64,000 bases of DNA from Beverwykella pulmonaria (taxonomy: Eukaryota > Ascomycota > Dothideomycetes > Pleosporales > Melanommataceae), in contig BCHH01000008.1 in the NCBI GenBank assembly GCA_001599595.1, positions 192,828-256,827 on the forward strand, given 5' to 3'. The notes below the pieces were generated by a model that did no database searches, was not told the DNA's origin, and saw only the letters and a program-made list of their open reading frames with translations. Positions 8,527-18,415 of this stretch are shown here, in pieces (position 1 is the first letter of the stretch; each line of letters opens with the position of its first letter). Position numbers and translations under genes: made by a program.

Positions 8527-10240
8527 ATGTCGAGATATCAGTTTGAGCCGTTATTCAAGGATCTCGAGGGAGTGATCTTAGTGGTACCTGCCATTTCAAC
8601 GCTGTGTCCAGATTGGCCGCTTGGTATCAATCCACATCTCGAGTCCATACAGGATGACTTTTTCAATTGGGTGCATTAGTAAGGACTCTAACCTCTCGTT
8701 TCACCCCTCGAATTCACTTGAGGGTTAAGGAAGATGGAATATCTGACTATGTCCGTTTCTACAGTTGGTTCAAGGAGGAGAGAATTCGGAGGAAGATCGC
8801 CGAACTGAATGCGCCAGGTTTCGCTGCCATGAACTATCCTGATGCAGCTAGGGAGCAGCTGCTTACGATGGCTAAACTAATAGCCTGGGTATGATGCTCA
8901 CAACAGTTATTCCTTAAAGATCGAAATTGCTGACACAATTAGTACTTTCCTTGGGATGATGGTATTTCTTATCACTCGATCATGGAGGATGTAGACTAAT
9001 CAGGATAGCCATTGACGATGGGTCATTATACTACAAGCCCGAAGCTATTATGCAGTACCATAACGAGACGATTGCTTTAGTGGAGCAAAGTCTTTTATGG
9101 AACCATGAACCACAAGAAAAGCCCCACCCCAATCCAGCCATCCAAAGCTTCTGGGACCTGGGCGTTGATATCTGCGCAAGAGGCACGCCTGGTGCGTTTC
9201 CCTATTTCCTATTGTATATTGCAACAAATAACACCCATTAACGTTGGTAATACTCCAGAAGCCAATGAGCAGTTCAGATGGGCTCAGTGCGCTTTCATTA
9301 CGTCGAGTGTCCAGGGCCAGGTGGAGCGAGAGCTTACTGAACCTGTTCCAGTTGAGCAATACCTCACACGCCGGGAGAAGAATATTGCCGTATTCCCCCT
9401 CCTTTCATTGATATAGTAAGTTCTGGTATCACAAAACAGGGCCCTTGCCGGCTGACGACATCTCAAGCTACAATTACCAGCTGGAGATCCCTCAGGAATT
9501 TTCATTCAAGGAGAACAAGCATATGAACCAAATGTGGAGGCTTTTAGCCCGGATGGGGATCATGTATGTTGAAACTGCCTCGAAATACGGCTTGCTGACT
9601 CACCTGATTTCACAGAACTAATGATATGCTTTCTCTCCGGCGAGAAATTGTAAGCTCTGCAAATCGCTACCTTTTGCACCATGGTTCCCTAACTTTGCTT
9701 TTAACAATAACCTCCAGGCTCAAGAAGCCATGGTCCTCGCAGGAGACATGCTGCATGAATGCTATAACAAATTCAATGAGGTAGAAGTAGAGCTATACAA
9801 GGAGATTCCTGTAGACCTCCAAACCACGATGAACCGTTACGTGAAAGCATGTAAAGACTTGATTGTATGCAATCTTCATTGGAGGTAAAGAGACCAGTTC
9901 CGTCCCAAAGGAAGAATTGCGAGAGATTGATATGTATCAATATAGTTACGGTCTCAAACGGTATATGGAGGAGGGTATGTTGCAGCCTGACGGAAGAGTC
10001 GTTTTCCCGATCAGGTTACCACCAATAATCCCCGGCGTCAACAATGCAAACGGTGTAGTCAGCGCGAAACCCAAAACCACGATCCGCCACAAAGAAAGCA
10101 AACCCGGAATGACATCGCAAAAATTCACAAGTGGCTGGTCTTCGGTCATCCGCAGCGCGATCGTTCCTATTGGCTTGGCGATAGTAGCAGTGTTTGCAAG
10201 AGAGGCAATATCGATGTTCCGTCGTCCCAGCAGACGTTGA
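8527..10240 (+). CDS. Class I terpene synthase (sesquiterpene-cyclase type) with hydrophobic C-terminal tail
   Basis: The enzyme would ionise and cyclise a prenyl diphosphate, probably farnesyl diphosphate. Nine exons join in phase: 8527-8670, 8730-8888, 8943-8961, 9009-9191, 9262-9415, 9468-9563, 9616-9649, 9718-9884, 9946-10240. The introns are 47-70 bp and the product is 315 aa. Visible motifs are the Mg-binding DDAID (residues 106-110, split by an intron after DD), the NSE triad NDMLSLRRE (N153, S157, E161), and a CNLHWS..RY element (R223, Y224) shared with fungal and bacterial sesquiterpene synthases. Unusually, the protein continues past the catalytic fold with a linker and a hydrophobic stretch (about residues 285-302) closed by a basic tail (RRPSRR), which looks like a tail anchor. 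The first splice junction is the least certain. On the same strand downstream lie an SDR and two P450 genes. Confidence 0.88.
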
Positions 10241-10527
10241 ATAGCTGAGATAGGGCGGGAATCTCTCACTCATTAGCGAAGAAACAATTTTGAACATTCT
10301 TAACTGTCACCATCAATGTGTCATTATATCATAATCATCGTCGCAACTTTTGGAAGCTTGTGCCGTCTCTCTTGGAAAGATATGTGTCGTTTGAAAGGGT
10401 TTAGTTGACCCTTCTTGCATTCTTTAATGTATATCTTTTTGTTCCTACACATCATCAAGATCTTCTTTGCGCCTCTTCGTACCTCTTCCCGCCAACTAAG
10501 CTAGCTCAATCTAGACTTGCTAACAAT

Positions 10528-10586
10528 CCGATTGATTCAAATTGATCGATTGGTATGCAAAAGTGTAATTCAATCAATTCAATCGG
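10528..10586. repeat. Imperfect hairpin of GATTGATT/AATCAATC units
   Basis: CCGATTGATTCAAATTGAT at the left and AATTCAATCAATTCAATCGG at the right are imperfect reverse complements. A further cluster (GGATTGATTGC, ATTGATTCAATCG) follows at 10624-10655. Confidence 0.5.
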
Positions 10587-10946
10587 CTGCACACGACTTT
10601 GCAATAAAATCAACCCCAGCTCGAAGGATTGATTGCAAAATTGATTCAATCGAATGTTTGGGCTATCTCCTAATAATTAGTGTTCCGGTGTAGAATTTTT
10701 ATTAGTAAGTAATCAATCGCGTCCTCACCTCTAGGTTTAACCCGATAGCGAAACTTGAACCTTACTTTATTAACGTCGATTGTCGCCTGATGCACGGTCT
10801 CGACCCAAAACAATAAAGATAATTAAAACAACCGGAAGCAAGCGATCTACGTACCGAGTAGGGAAGGTGGGTGGGTTGATGGATGCGATAGGCTCGAGAG
10901 GTGAGATTTCTGCTTGATGCGCCATTATTTTCACCTCGTCCATTAT

Positions 10947-11310
10947 CTGCAGTCCAGCGGCGCATTCCACAGCCTGGGTTAAGTCAAAGTGGCAGAGCGG
11001 CACGGAGTCTTGCTACTATATGCATCCTTACGGCACGGTCCGAAGCGACGGTTCCGAGCGGACCCAGTCGCAGAAGCTATTGCATGCATTTTCTCAATCA
11101 ATTTACCCTCCGAGACCGAAAGAACCTTGGTTACGCCCCGCAGATCACAGGCAGAAGGCACCATATTGTTTATAGTCATTAGCGCCGAGAAAGAGAAAGC
11201 CCGTACGGCAAGGTGCATAGGAAAACAAGGGAAAGAGCGTGCCGTAAGGATGCATATACCGGACATAATAGAGCCTTGTAGCGTTTCTTTGATTAACAGG
11301 CTGTGCCCTG
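10947..11310. repeat. Foldback (MITE-like) repeat, copy 1
   Basis: The left part (GTCCAGCGGCGCA..GCATCCTTACGGCAC, 10947-11045) recurs inverted at about 11240-11310 (GTGCCGTAAGGATGCATAT..TTGATTAACAGGCTGTG). The interior (GAAGCTATTGCAT..TTTACCCTCCGAGACCG, 11075-11125) has a same-orientation match at 16305-16365. Sequence identity is moderate, so the copies are old. Confidence 0.5.
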
Positions 11311-12318
11311 ACACAATATCTGTGGACACCAATCGATTGGTTGTCAAACGAAGGGGGCAAGTTGGTGTCCTCTACCAGCTCCACCACTCATAGATGACCG
11401 AAACAGCCTTTAACTATATCAGAGCTCTCTCTATAAGGTTCCAGCATCGATTTGCACGTGTAGAGCGCCGCAGTACCTGGGCAGGGGAGGTGCAAAGATC
11501 TGGCACAGGAAATGGAAAAGAGTAGACTGAATAAAAATGGGCCACTAGGCCGACAATGTAATGATGTGGCGATGAAGGAGTTGAATTCCGCCGGCGCACG
11601 AGATGCATGAGCTGATAATGCGCTTAGTAAACCCTCTCAACGACACCTCGGCACAGATTAACTGTCTGGGAGGAGTTTCATCCCCCATCGGGATCCGAAG
11701 GTCCATCCTTGTGGCCATATATGCCATGTATAGGCTATGCGTATCGGAGTGCAAGACAAATGAGATATGTATCGGAAGGTACGCGCCTCTCACGTAATAG
11801 TCCCCGGCTGCTTCTTGACTTCCATACTTCCGACACGTCTTCAATACGAAATTTGTTTTGATCCAACCGAGAGTGCTCAAAGTTGGAGCCTTTTGTCCAA
11901 TCTCAGCTCATTCGAACTGAATTCATTTCAATTGCTGTTGCTTCTTATCGCGATGTCAGCGCCGCTCTCGCCTCAGAAAGTTGCGCAGTTGAGGGCGAAC
12001 GATTATGATAACCTACGAGTGCCTCTCATTGTGGGGCATGTAGTTTGCATTTTCGTTGCTTTCGCCTCGGTAGTCTTGAGGTTCTGGGCTCGACGCCTTG
12101 TAAAGACTTTTTGGGGGGCGGATGACTGGGTTAGTGTGGGTGGCATGGTAATTCATCTAACAATTTCCCCCTACAAACGTCTTTATTTAACGACTTTATT
12201 CTAGTTAATCACAGCCATTTATACTGCAACTAACTTAGTAATGATCGAGCATGGAATGGGGCGACACATTTGGTGGTTAGACGATCCTATAAATTTTGTG
12301 AAGGTGACTTTGCCTTCC

Positions 12319-12339
12319 CCCCCCCNCCCCCCCCCCCAA
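12319..12339. repeat. Poly-C tract with one N inside an intron
   Basis: About 20 C residues, with one ambiguous call, followed by an A run lie in the intron (12304-12385) just before the transposon insertion. The N is probably a homopolymer sequencing uncertainty. Confidence 0.7.
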
Positions 12340-12388
12340 AAAAAAGCAATTAAAGACATATAACTAACTATTCCCATTACATTAGCTA

Positions 12389-14241
12389 ACGTATTCGATA
12401 AGCGAGCGCTCCAGACAAGCGAGCGCTCCACCCTACCAACTTTCCACGACTCTAAACTAAGACAACTCAACAACGCAAGAAGATATAGACTATCTACAAC
12501 TTAGAAATTAATCTATAGTGATTTCTTCATCTTTTTGACACGTACAAATGTTGTGACCTGATTCTTTGCAGCGGCTACAACGCGCCTGCTGCTGCGCGTT
12601 CCCACCTGCGCGTGCCCTGCCTTGACGCGTTTCGGCCTCAAGCTGTCCATCAACGTCCTTTTGAGCAATTATATCACTACCCTCTGCCTTTGTTAGGGTC
12701 CCTTGCTTCTGAATCCGCTTCTTTTTACGCGCTCTGCGCTTTGTTGCAGCTTCATTTGCCTTTTAGAGGCGAGCGACTTCATCGCGTAGTAATACGGCTG
12801 AATGCATTATTACTTCAGCACCCTTAGTGAGGCGATTAAGCAACTCTATAATTAACGTAGGTGAGCTATCCTGATGCCTTTGAATTCAACCCTAAATTAG
12901 GGCTGATTGAGCTCCTAGCTCAGCTGCGTTGCTTGGTGTTTTAGATTCCCATTGGGCAACCTCTATAGCAGGAGGAGATGGCGTCCAAAGCCTTACATCA
13001 AGCTTTAAGAGTACAGCCTCTAGGTTAAATGGTACTAGGCCTGTGCCTTGAAAGCTTGCGCGGATATTGTCCTCTGTAATTAACTCAAAAAAAGCTGCTT
13101 TAAAGGCTGGGAGGAACTCTAGCTTAGTAATGTGGTAGATGTGGTTGCGCACTAGGCTCTCAATCTAGCGCCTGTACGCCTTCTTATAAGGTCCAAAGCA
13201 GCCTACATCAAGCGGCTGTAGCAGGTGTGACGCGTGCGACAGCATACAGAGCGTAATAATATTGTTGTCCTTGCAGATATCTTTAAAGCCTTGTAATATG
13301 TGGCTCTCATGGCCGTCGAGAATAAGTAGGCGATATTTGCCTACTGTACGATGCTTTGTATGCTTGTTAAAGTGCTTTAGCCACTTAACACCAAGCTTAT
13401 TAGTTGTCCAGCTATTGTCGCTTACTGATATAGGCCAGTCTGGTAGTATATCGTCGTCCTTGTACTATGCTAAGAGGTGGTATATCCCTGCAAGAATAAT
13501 AAATGGTGGAATTACCCATCCGCATGCATTAATCCTATAGATTACTGTGGCCCATTCGCGATTGCCTAGTTGTACAGATTTTGGCCAATTGCGTCTCTCA
13601 GAGCCTGTAACAACTTTTCCTGTTAAGATAACGCCCATCTAGTTGCCAGTTTTGTCAAAGTTGTATGTGTCTTCATCTAGGATGCTGTACTTTGCTTTTG
13701 TATTGCGTACAAGCTTAAACTACAGCACAATAACCTCTGGATCTTCGCATAGAGCTCTCTGGCGATTGTACTTTCAATTAAATTGTGTTTTGAGCTCTGG
13801 CGTGCGCTTGACAAAGTTCTCTGGCCACTTAATTCCAACCTTGCCAGCAGCACGCTCAGCGAGTAGTTTGTTGGCCATATCTCGCACCTCGCTCAGTCTA
13901 GGCGCAAATCCTCTTGAATCTAGGTTGAGTATATATTGAATAAGAACTAGCTCTTCAGACTTAGTGAGCTTCTTTGAGTTGGGCTCACAATCGCGTCGCG
14001 CAGTNGTTCCAGCGCGTCGTCGTCTAAGTGTCCTTCGGTCGACGTTGTATATTGCTGCAGCACGTCGTTCGCTCTGTAATTGATTGTTATTGATAGCTGA
14101 TATAGCCAAGGATATCCTGCCTTCGTTTTGGACTGATTGCGCGTTGCGTTGTTGAGCCATTGTGGTTGAAAGTTGACGCGTCGCGGAAAGTTGGAGGGGT
14201 GGAGCGCTCGCTTGTCTGGAGCGCTCGCTTATCGAATACGT
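12389..14241 (-). mobile_element. Fot1/pogo-type (Tc1-mariner superfamily) DNA transposon, 1853 bp
   Basis: Terminal inverted repeats start ACGTATTCGATAAGCG and extend about 55 bp with few differences; each contains two AGCGAGCGCTCCA units. The element is flanked by the TA duplication typical of this superfamily (12387-12388 and 14242-14243). It carries one transposase gene on the minus strand. The length is close to the 1.9 kb of Fot1. The insertion disrupts the rhodopsin-domain gene. Confidence 0.85.
12508..14160 (-). pseudogene. Fot1-like transposase (HTH, CENP-B-type HTH, DDE) with RIP-like stops
   Basis: The protein begins MAQQRNAQSVQNEGR at 14160. It has an N-terminal helix-turn-helix (RAAAIYNVDRRTLRRR), a CENP-B/Tc5-type region (LTKSEELVLIQYIL) and then the DDE catalytic block with FDKTG (first Asp) and LILDGHESH (second Asp). 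A C-terminal basic tail follows with a zinc-knuckle-like CSRCKESGHNICTC. Stops interrupt it, for example QFN-stop-KYN near 13772 (TGA where CGA is expected) and TGN-stop-MGV near 13638 (TAG where CAG is expected). These are C-to-T changes of the RIP type. This copy is therefore inactive unless supplied in trans. Confidence 0.8.
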
Positions 14242-15609
14242 TATCTCTAGTGGCAGAAATCATGTACAATGCGGCTATCCCCTTGATCAAATCCTCGATC
14301 CTCCTTCTATATCATCGAATTTTCCCTCAGCAGTGGCTCAACCGGGCTCTGTTGGGACTTGGACTTTTTATCATAGCATACAGTGTGGCACAGATACTCG
14401 CAGATATCTTCCAATGTACCCCTGTCGATTCTATATGGGGAGCGAGCCCAAAGAAACACTGCATCAACTATCCCGTGTTGATCAAAGTATGTGGTATTAT
14501 CAATATTCTCACGGACGTAGCTATTCTAGCTCTTCCCATACCATCACTGTGGAGATTGAACCTGTCGGTCGCAAGGAAGAGGCTACTTCTCCTTATGTTC
14601 TTGATCGGTGGAATGTGAGTTGGAATCCTGGTGTTTCAAAAGATAGCACTAACTTTTGGTACTTAGAGCCTGCATTGCTAGTATCGTGCGCCTTTTCTAC
14701 GTGGACAAGATCGGAAATAGCCATGACCCATCCTGTATGCAATTGCCCCTACTTGTTTCGAACACTTCTAAGAATTATTTCAGGGGATTATGCGATTCCT
14801 GCACTCATCGCAAACGTTGAGCTCTGTGTTGGTGTATTGGCCGCCAATTTACCTACCTACCGTCCTCTTATCACAAGTATAATATCAAGCCGACGTGCCA
14901 CGGACACAAGGCGGACATCACAGGCAGCTGGCTCGTACTTCCCTGTTAAAGATTCTCTACAGGTACCATTGAGTAGCCACTTCCTCAAGCAAGGTGTCTC
15001 AAATTCGGAGCTAGACGATATGGAGATGCTTTCCGGAAATGCAGACCACAAGGTGCAGACCCATATATTAAATGATGATGGGGTCTGGCCCGGATCTCGG
15101 AACAACGAGATTCGAGTAACGACTTCGTTCAAGACGTCCTGATGTTGACGTACGAAAAGAGCTTGTTAAGAGCGCTAGAAATTCCTGATCAAATTTAAGG
15201 AGGGGGTATTGGTGTCAATAGGTATATCATGAGAGTGTTTCAATATATGGCTTGCTTTGTAAGAGGAACAATAGGTGTAGACAATAGTGAGAACAAGTTT
15301 CAAAAGCAGATTCGACGTTATAGCATCTGAAGTAGCGCGAGCAAGGCTATGGTGAAGGTATGACTCGAGTCACGATGCTTAGACAAATGCCGCATTGAAA
15401 TCGAATCCGTGATACGATTACCTGCTCGGGACCCCGAAAAATCTGCCCCGCCTCACGGACATAATCCTACCACAGGCCTACCCCTACAATAATCGCGCAC
15501 GTGGAATGTCAGCCGCGTCCAGTCAAAACTTTGTGTGCTGCGTCTACCCTGCAAAAATCGCTATGGCCTGTGCTTTATATTGTGATGGTCGTAAGCCTGA
15601 TCGATAGTC

Positions 15610-15691
15610 ATTACGGCGGACGATATGGAGGTGTTGGGACAAAACTCGGGCCACTTGGTACACCAACCTCGGACTCCAACATTCCTAGGAA
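15610..15691 (-). repeat. Dispersed repeat, copy 2 (inverted partner at 7999-8080)
   Basis: The reverse complement matches 7999-8080 at about 88% identity. The orientation is opposite, so the pair could fold or recombine across about 7.5 kb. Confidence 0.65.
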
Positions 15692-16019
15692 ATGTCGCAT
15701 GCATAAATACTCGAACATTTGGCCAGGTATCTGCTGGACGCAGGATATATTTATATCTACTATATCTAATACTACACTAAAATCAGATAGTCCAAAGCCA
15801 CGTAGGCGCCGTAGATGTGTAACCCCAGTATATATATCCATACGGCACAGTCTGCAGTAATTTGCTTCTGGGCGTCCCTTTAGAGGACGCCCACTAATTA
15901 GAAAATTGCCGTCGGATTTCCAGATTCGCAAATGTCGCGAATGCGGCACCAAATTTTCCCAACAATACCCTGTAGTTAAACTAGGTAGCAGTTAAGCTAC
16001 CTTCCGGGGGCGGGCTAAT

Positions 16020-16985
16020 CTGAACATGATACGGCCTTGTAGTAGTAGCGAGACTCCCTGCCTATTCCTCGCTTTGATTAACGGACTGCGCCGCTGGACT
16101 GTAGACAGTGAGGCCCATCCCGTCGCTTTCAGGTAACGGCCGCTTGTTCCCGTGTTTCCTTTCACACCTTGCCATACAGGCTTCTCTTCTTCTCGGAACT
16201 GCCGATATCTAACAATATAGCGCCTTCTGCCTGCTGTTCGGACTGAAAGACAGATAAGACGATAGGGGATAAGTATGTATGCGGAAAGGAGTGGACTTAG
16301 TTGCAGAAGCTGTTGCATATGACTGAACAATATCTTTTCAATCAACTTACCCTCGGAGACCGGAAGCACCTTGAAGGTTATGGCACACAGATCACCTACT
16401 ATTACGTTAGGGACATTCATTCTACTTCGCCAATATGGTAAATCTAGTCACTAGCGTGAAACTAGCGAGAGGCAGCGCTAGATACTTTTAAGGAAAAGGT
16501 TAGGTTCTATCATTCGCACGCTACACTAATCGCTTCCACATATGTTGATGCCAACGGCGGCTTGTCTGTGGGTATCAATCAATCGGTTGTTAGACGGTGG
16601 GAGCTAAATCGGCGTCCTCTACTAGTTCCATAACTCCTAGATGACTGAGACAGCTTTTGACTCTACCAGGGCTCTCCTTACAATACGGTATTGATTTGCA
16701 AGGGTAGAGTGTTGCAGCTTACGTCCTCAAATCTGCCAACATCGCCCCTGCGTAGACGCCGTAGACGTGCATCCGCATTAGCTATTGGGTTGCAAGGTTC
16801 GAGATGGTTGACGGGTTTGCGGGCATCTACAAGGGCCGCAATAGTACGTCTGCGGTCCAGCGGCGCAGTCCGCAGCCTGAATTGAGTTAATTTATTCTCG
16901 TTAATCAAAGCAGGATACAAACATAAAGCCTTGCTACTACTACTATATGCATCCTTACGGCACGGTCCGCAGCCATTTGCTCCTT
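16020..16985. repeat. Foldback repeat, copy 2
   Basis: The string GTCCAGCGGCGCAGTCCG..TTAATCAAAGC occurs inverted near 16064-16100 and direct near 16856-16912. Blocks between them (16303-16365 and 16560-16740) match 11072-11125 and 11296-11470 in the same orientation. It therefore has terminal inverted repeats with a shared interior and no visible coding capacity. Confidence 0.5.
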
Positions 16986-17396
16986 GGCGTCCAAGGTTGG
17001 TGTTTTCAGGTCGCGTCAGGCTAACTTGATCTCGATGAAAAAATACCTTGGCGCATTTTGGTACACGGCCCCAACACCCTGTCTCCCGCCCCTACCGCCT
17101 TATCCCCTGCGAGAGATGGTGTGGACAGGGGCTGAAGGCGACTAGAAGTTATAGTTGGTGTACGGGAGTACTCATTAAGCCAACTCTCTCTCATCTCTAT
17201 TTTTTTTCTTGACACTCCAGTGCGGAATTTTCCCCTGCGGCGGAGCCTTGCCAATTCATGTCTTTACCGATTGCATTTAATACGAGATAATTCCTATATT
17301 TGAAGTATCCACATCCGCAACTCCTTTGCTTAACAAATCAACTGTTCAGCCCTCAGCCGTGGTCGAACAGCAGCATCCAATTCGATACCTATCACA

Positions 17397-18415
17397 ATGA
17401 CTCAACTTACCTGGTTAGTAACCGGGTGCTCTTCTGGGTTTGGGGAAGTCTTCGTGCGACGTATACTCGTACGAGGCGATCGTGCTATTGCCACTGCTCG
17501 TGGTGATATTGCACGTCTGGCTCCACTCAAGGACGCTGGAGCGGCTGTTCTCTCGCTTGACGTGACAGCCTCCCAGGCTGATATCAATGCGAAAGTGGAA
17601 GAAGCTATAGCTATCTATGGCGGGATAGATGTCGTCGTAAATAGTGCCGGATACATCGAGGCCGGTATAGCCGAAGAAGTCACGTAAGAACACATACTTG
17701 GATCTGGCTTTGTGCTTCTTCTGCTAAGACTAAATTGTAATACAGCCAGGAACGATTCATCGCCCAGTTTAATACGAATCTCTTTGGTTCCGTCAACACT
17801 ACTCGCGCTCTCTTGCCACATTTCCGAGCTAAGAAGTCTGGCGTCATCGTTTACGTAGGTTCTCTTGGTGGCATTGCAGGAGAGGTTGGTGGCGCGGCCT
17901 ACTGCGCAAGCAAATTCGCCCTCGAGGGTAGGTTGTCTAAATCTGTAGAGCATGATATGTCTACTAACTTGATAATAGGTGTTGCCGAATCAATGAAGCT
18001 TGAAACGGAAAGTTTTGGCATCAGGTCGCATTTGTTCCAGCTCGGCCATTTCCGTACGAAACTCCTCGCTATCAACAACTTCAAAGCTGTCCCACGAACC
18101 GTCGATGCATACAAAGATCTGAACGAAATGATTTACAGCTTCCTTGGGCAAGCGGACTCGAATCAGCCGGGTGATCCTGAGAAGGCCGTCAATATCATGA
18201 TCGATATTGTCAAGGAAGAAGGTGTAGCTGAAAGAAAAACACAACCGCTGCGTTTACCGATTGGGAAAGATGCTCTGGCAACACTCCGCAACAAGTACGT
18301 CAAGTATTTGGAGTTGTGCAATGAGTGGGAGAGTGTGATCACGAGCACCGATTTTGATGTACCAGACGTAAAAGCAAGTACAACCGTCCAAGGACATGAA
18401 GCCACCGTTCTTTAA
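17397..18415 (+). CDS. Short-chain dehydrogenase/reductase (classical SDR, 301 aa)
   Basis: An NAD(P)-dependent oxidoreductase. Three exons (17397-17683, 17746-17927, 17979-18415) with introns of 62 and 51 bp join in phase. The N-terminal cofactor motif TGCSSGFG (residues 9-16) starts the Rossmann fold. NSAG lies in the usual fourth strand. The catalytic set is Ser135 (GSLGG), Tyr148 and Lys152 (YCASK). The length and the order of motifs are complete and no stop or frameshift is seen. The gene has the same orientation as the terpene synthase and both P450s, so oxidation or reduction of a terpenoid alcohol or ketone is a reasonable inference, but the substrate is unknown. Confidence 0.88.

Larger units (their letters stand above)
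10241..11952. other. Intergenic with inverted and foldback repeats
   Basis: Contains the AATCAATC-rich hairpin near 10528-10586, an A/T-rich stretch, and a decayed foldback element at about 10947-11310. Long open frames on both strands at 10979-11393 overlap the foldback repeat and are not credible genes. Confidence 0.45.
11953..15142 (+). pseudogene. Fungal rhodopsin-domain (PF20684-type) integral membrane protein, interrupted by a Fot1/pogo element
   Basis: A multi-pass membrane protein of the large fungal family often annotated as integral membrane protein or PTH11-like; its ligand is unknown. Exons are 11953-12147, 12205-12303, 12386-12388 continuing at 14244-14614, 14667-14734 and 14784-15142, all in phase. 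Hallmarks are DDW near the end of exon 1, GMGRHIW, SSILLLYHRIF, FQCTP, then a polar C-terminal tail ending FKTS. The transposon sits in the TA of the first codon of exon 3 (CTA), two bases past the splice acceptor CATTAG. Apart from the insertion I see no other lesion, so removal of the element would leave an open gene; as it stands it is broken. It lies just downstream of the terpene synthase. Confidence 0.8.
15143..17396. other. Intergenic filled with decayed dispersed repeats
   Basis: Holds the second arm of the 82-bp inverted repeat (15610-15691) and a larger foldback structure (about 16020-16985). Open frames here (for example 15992-16420 minus) lie inside the repeats and resemble one overlapping the copy at 10979-11347. 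This shows repeat homology rather than a conserved gene. Confidence 0.45.

Noticed and set aside
10979..11393. Overlapping frames of about 120 codons on both strands
   Set aside because: They coincide with the foldback repeat, and the similar frame at 15992-16420 reflects repeat homology.
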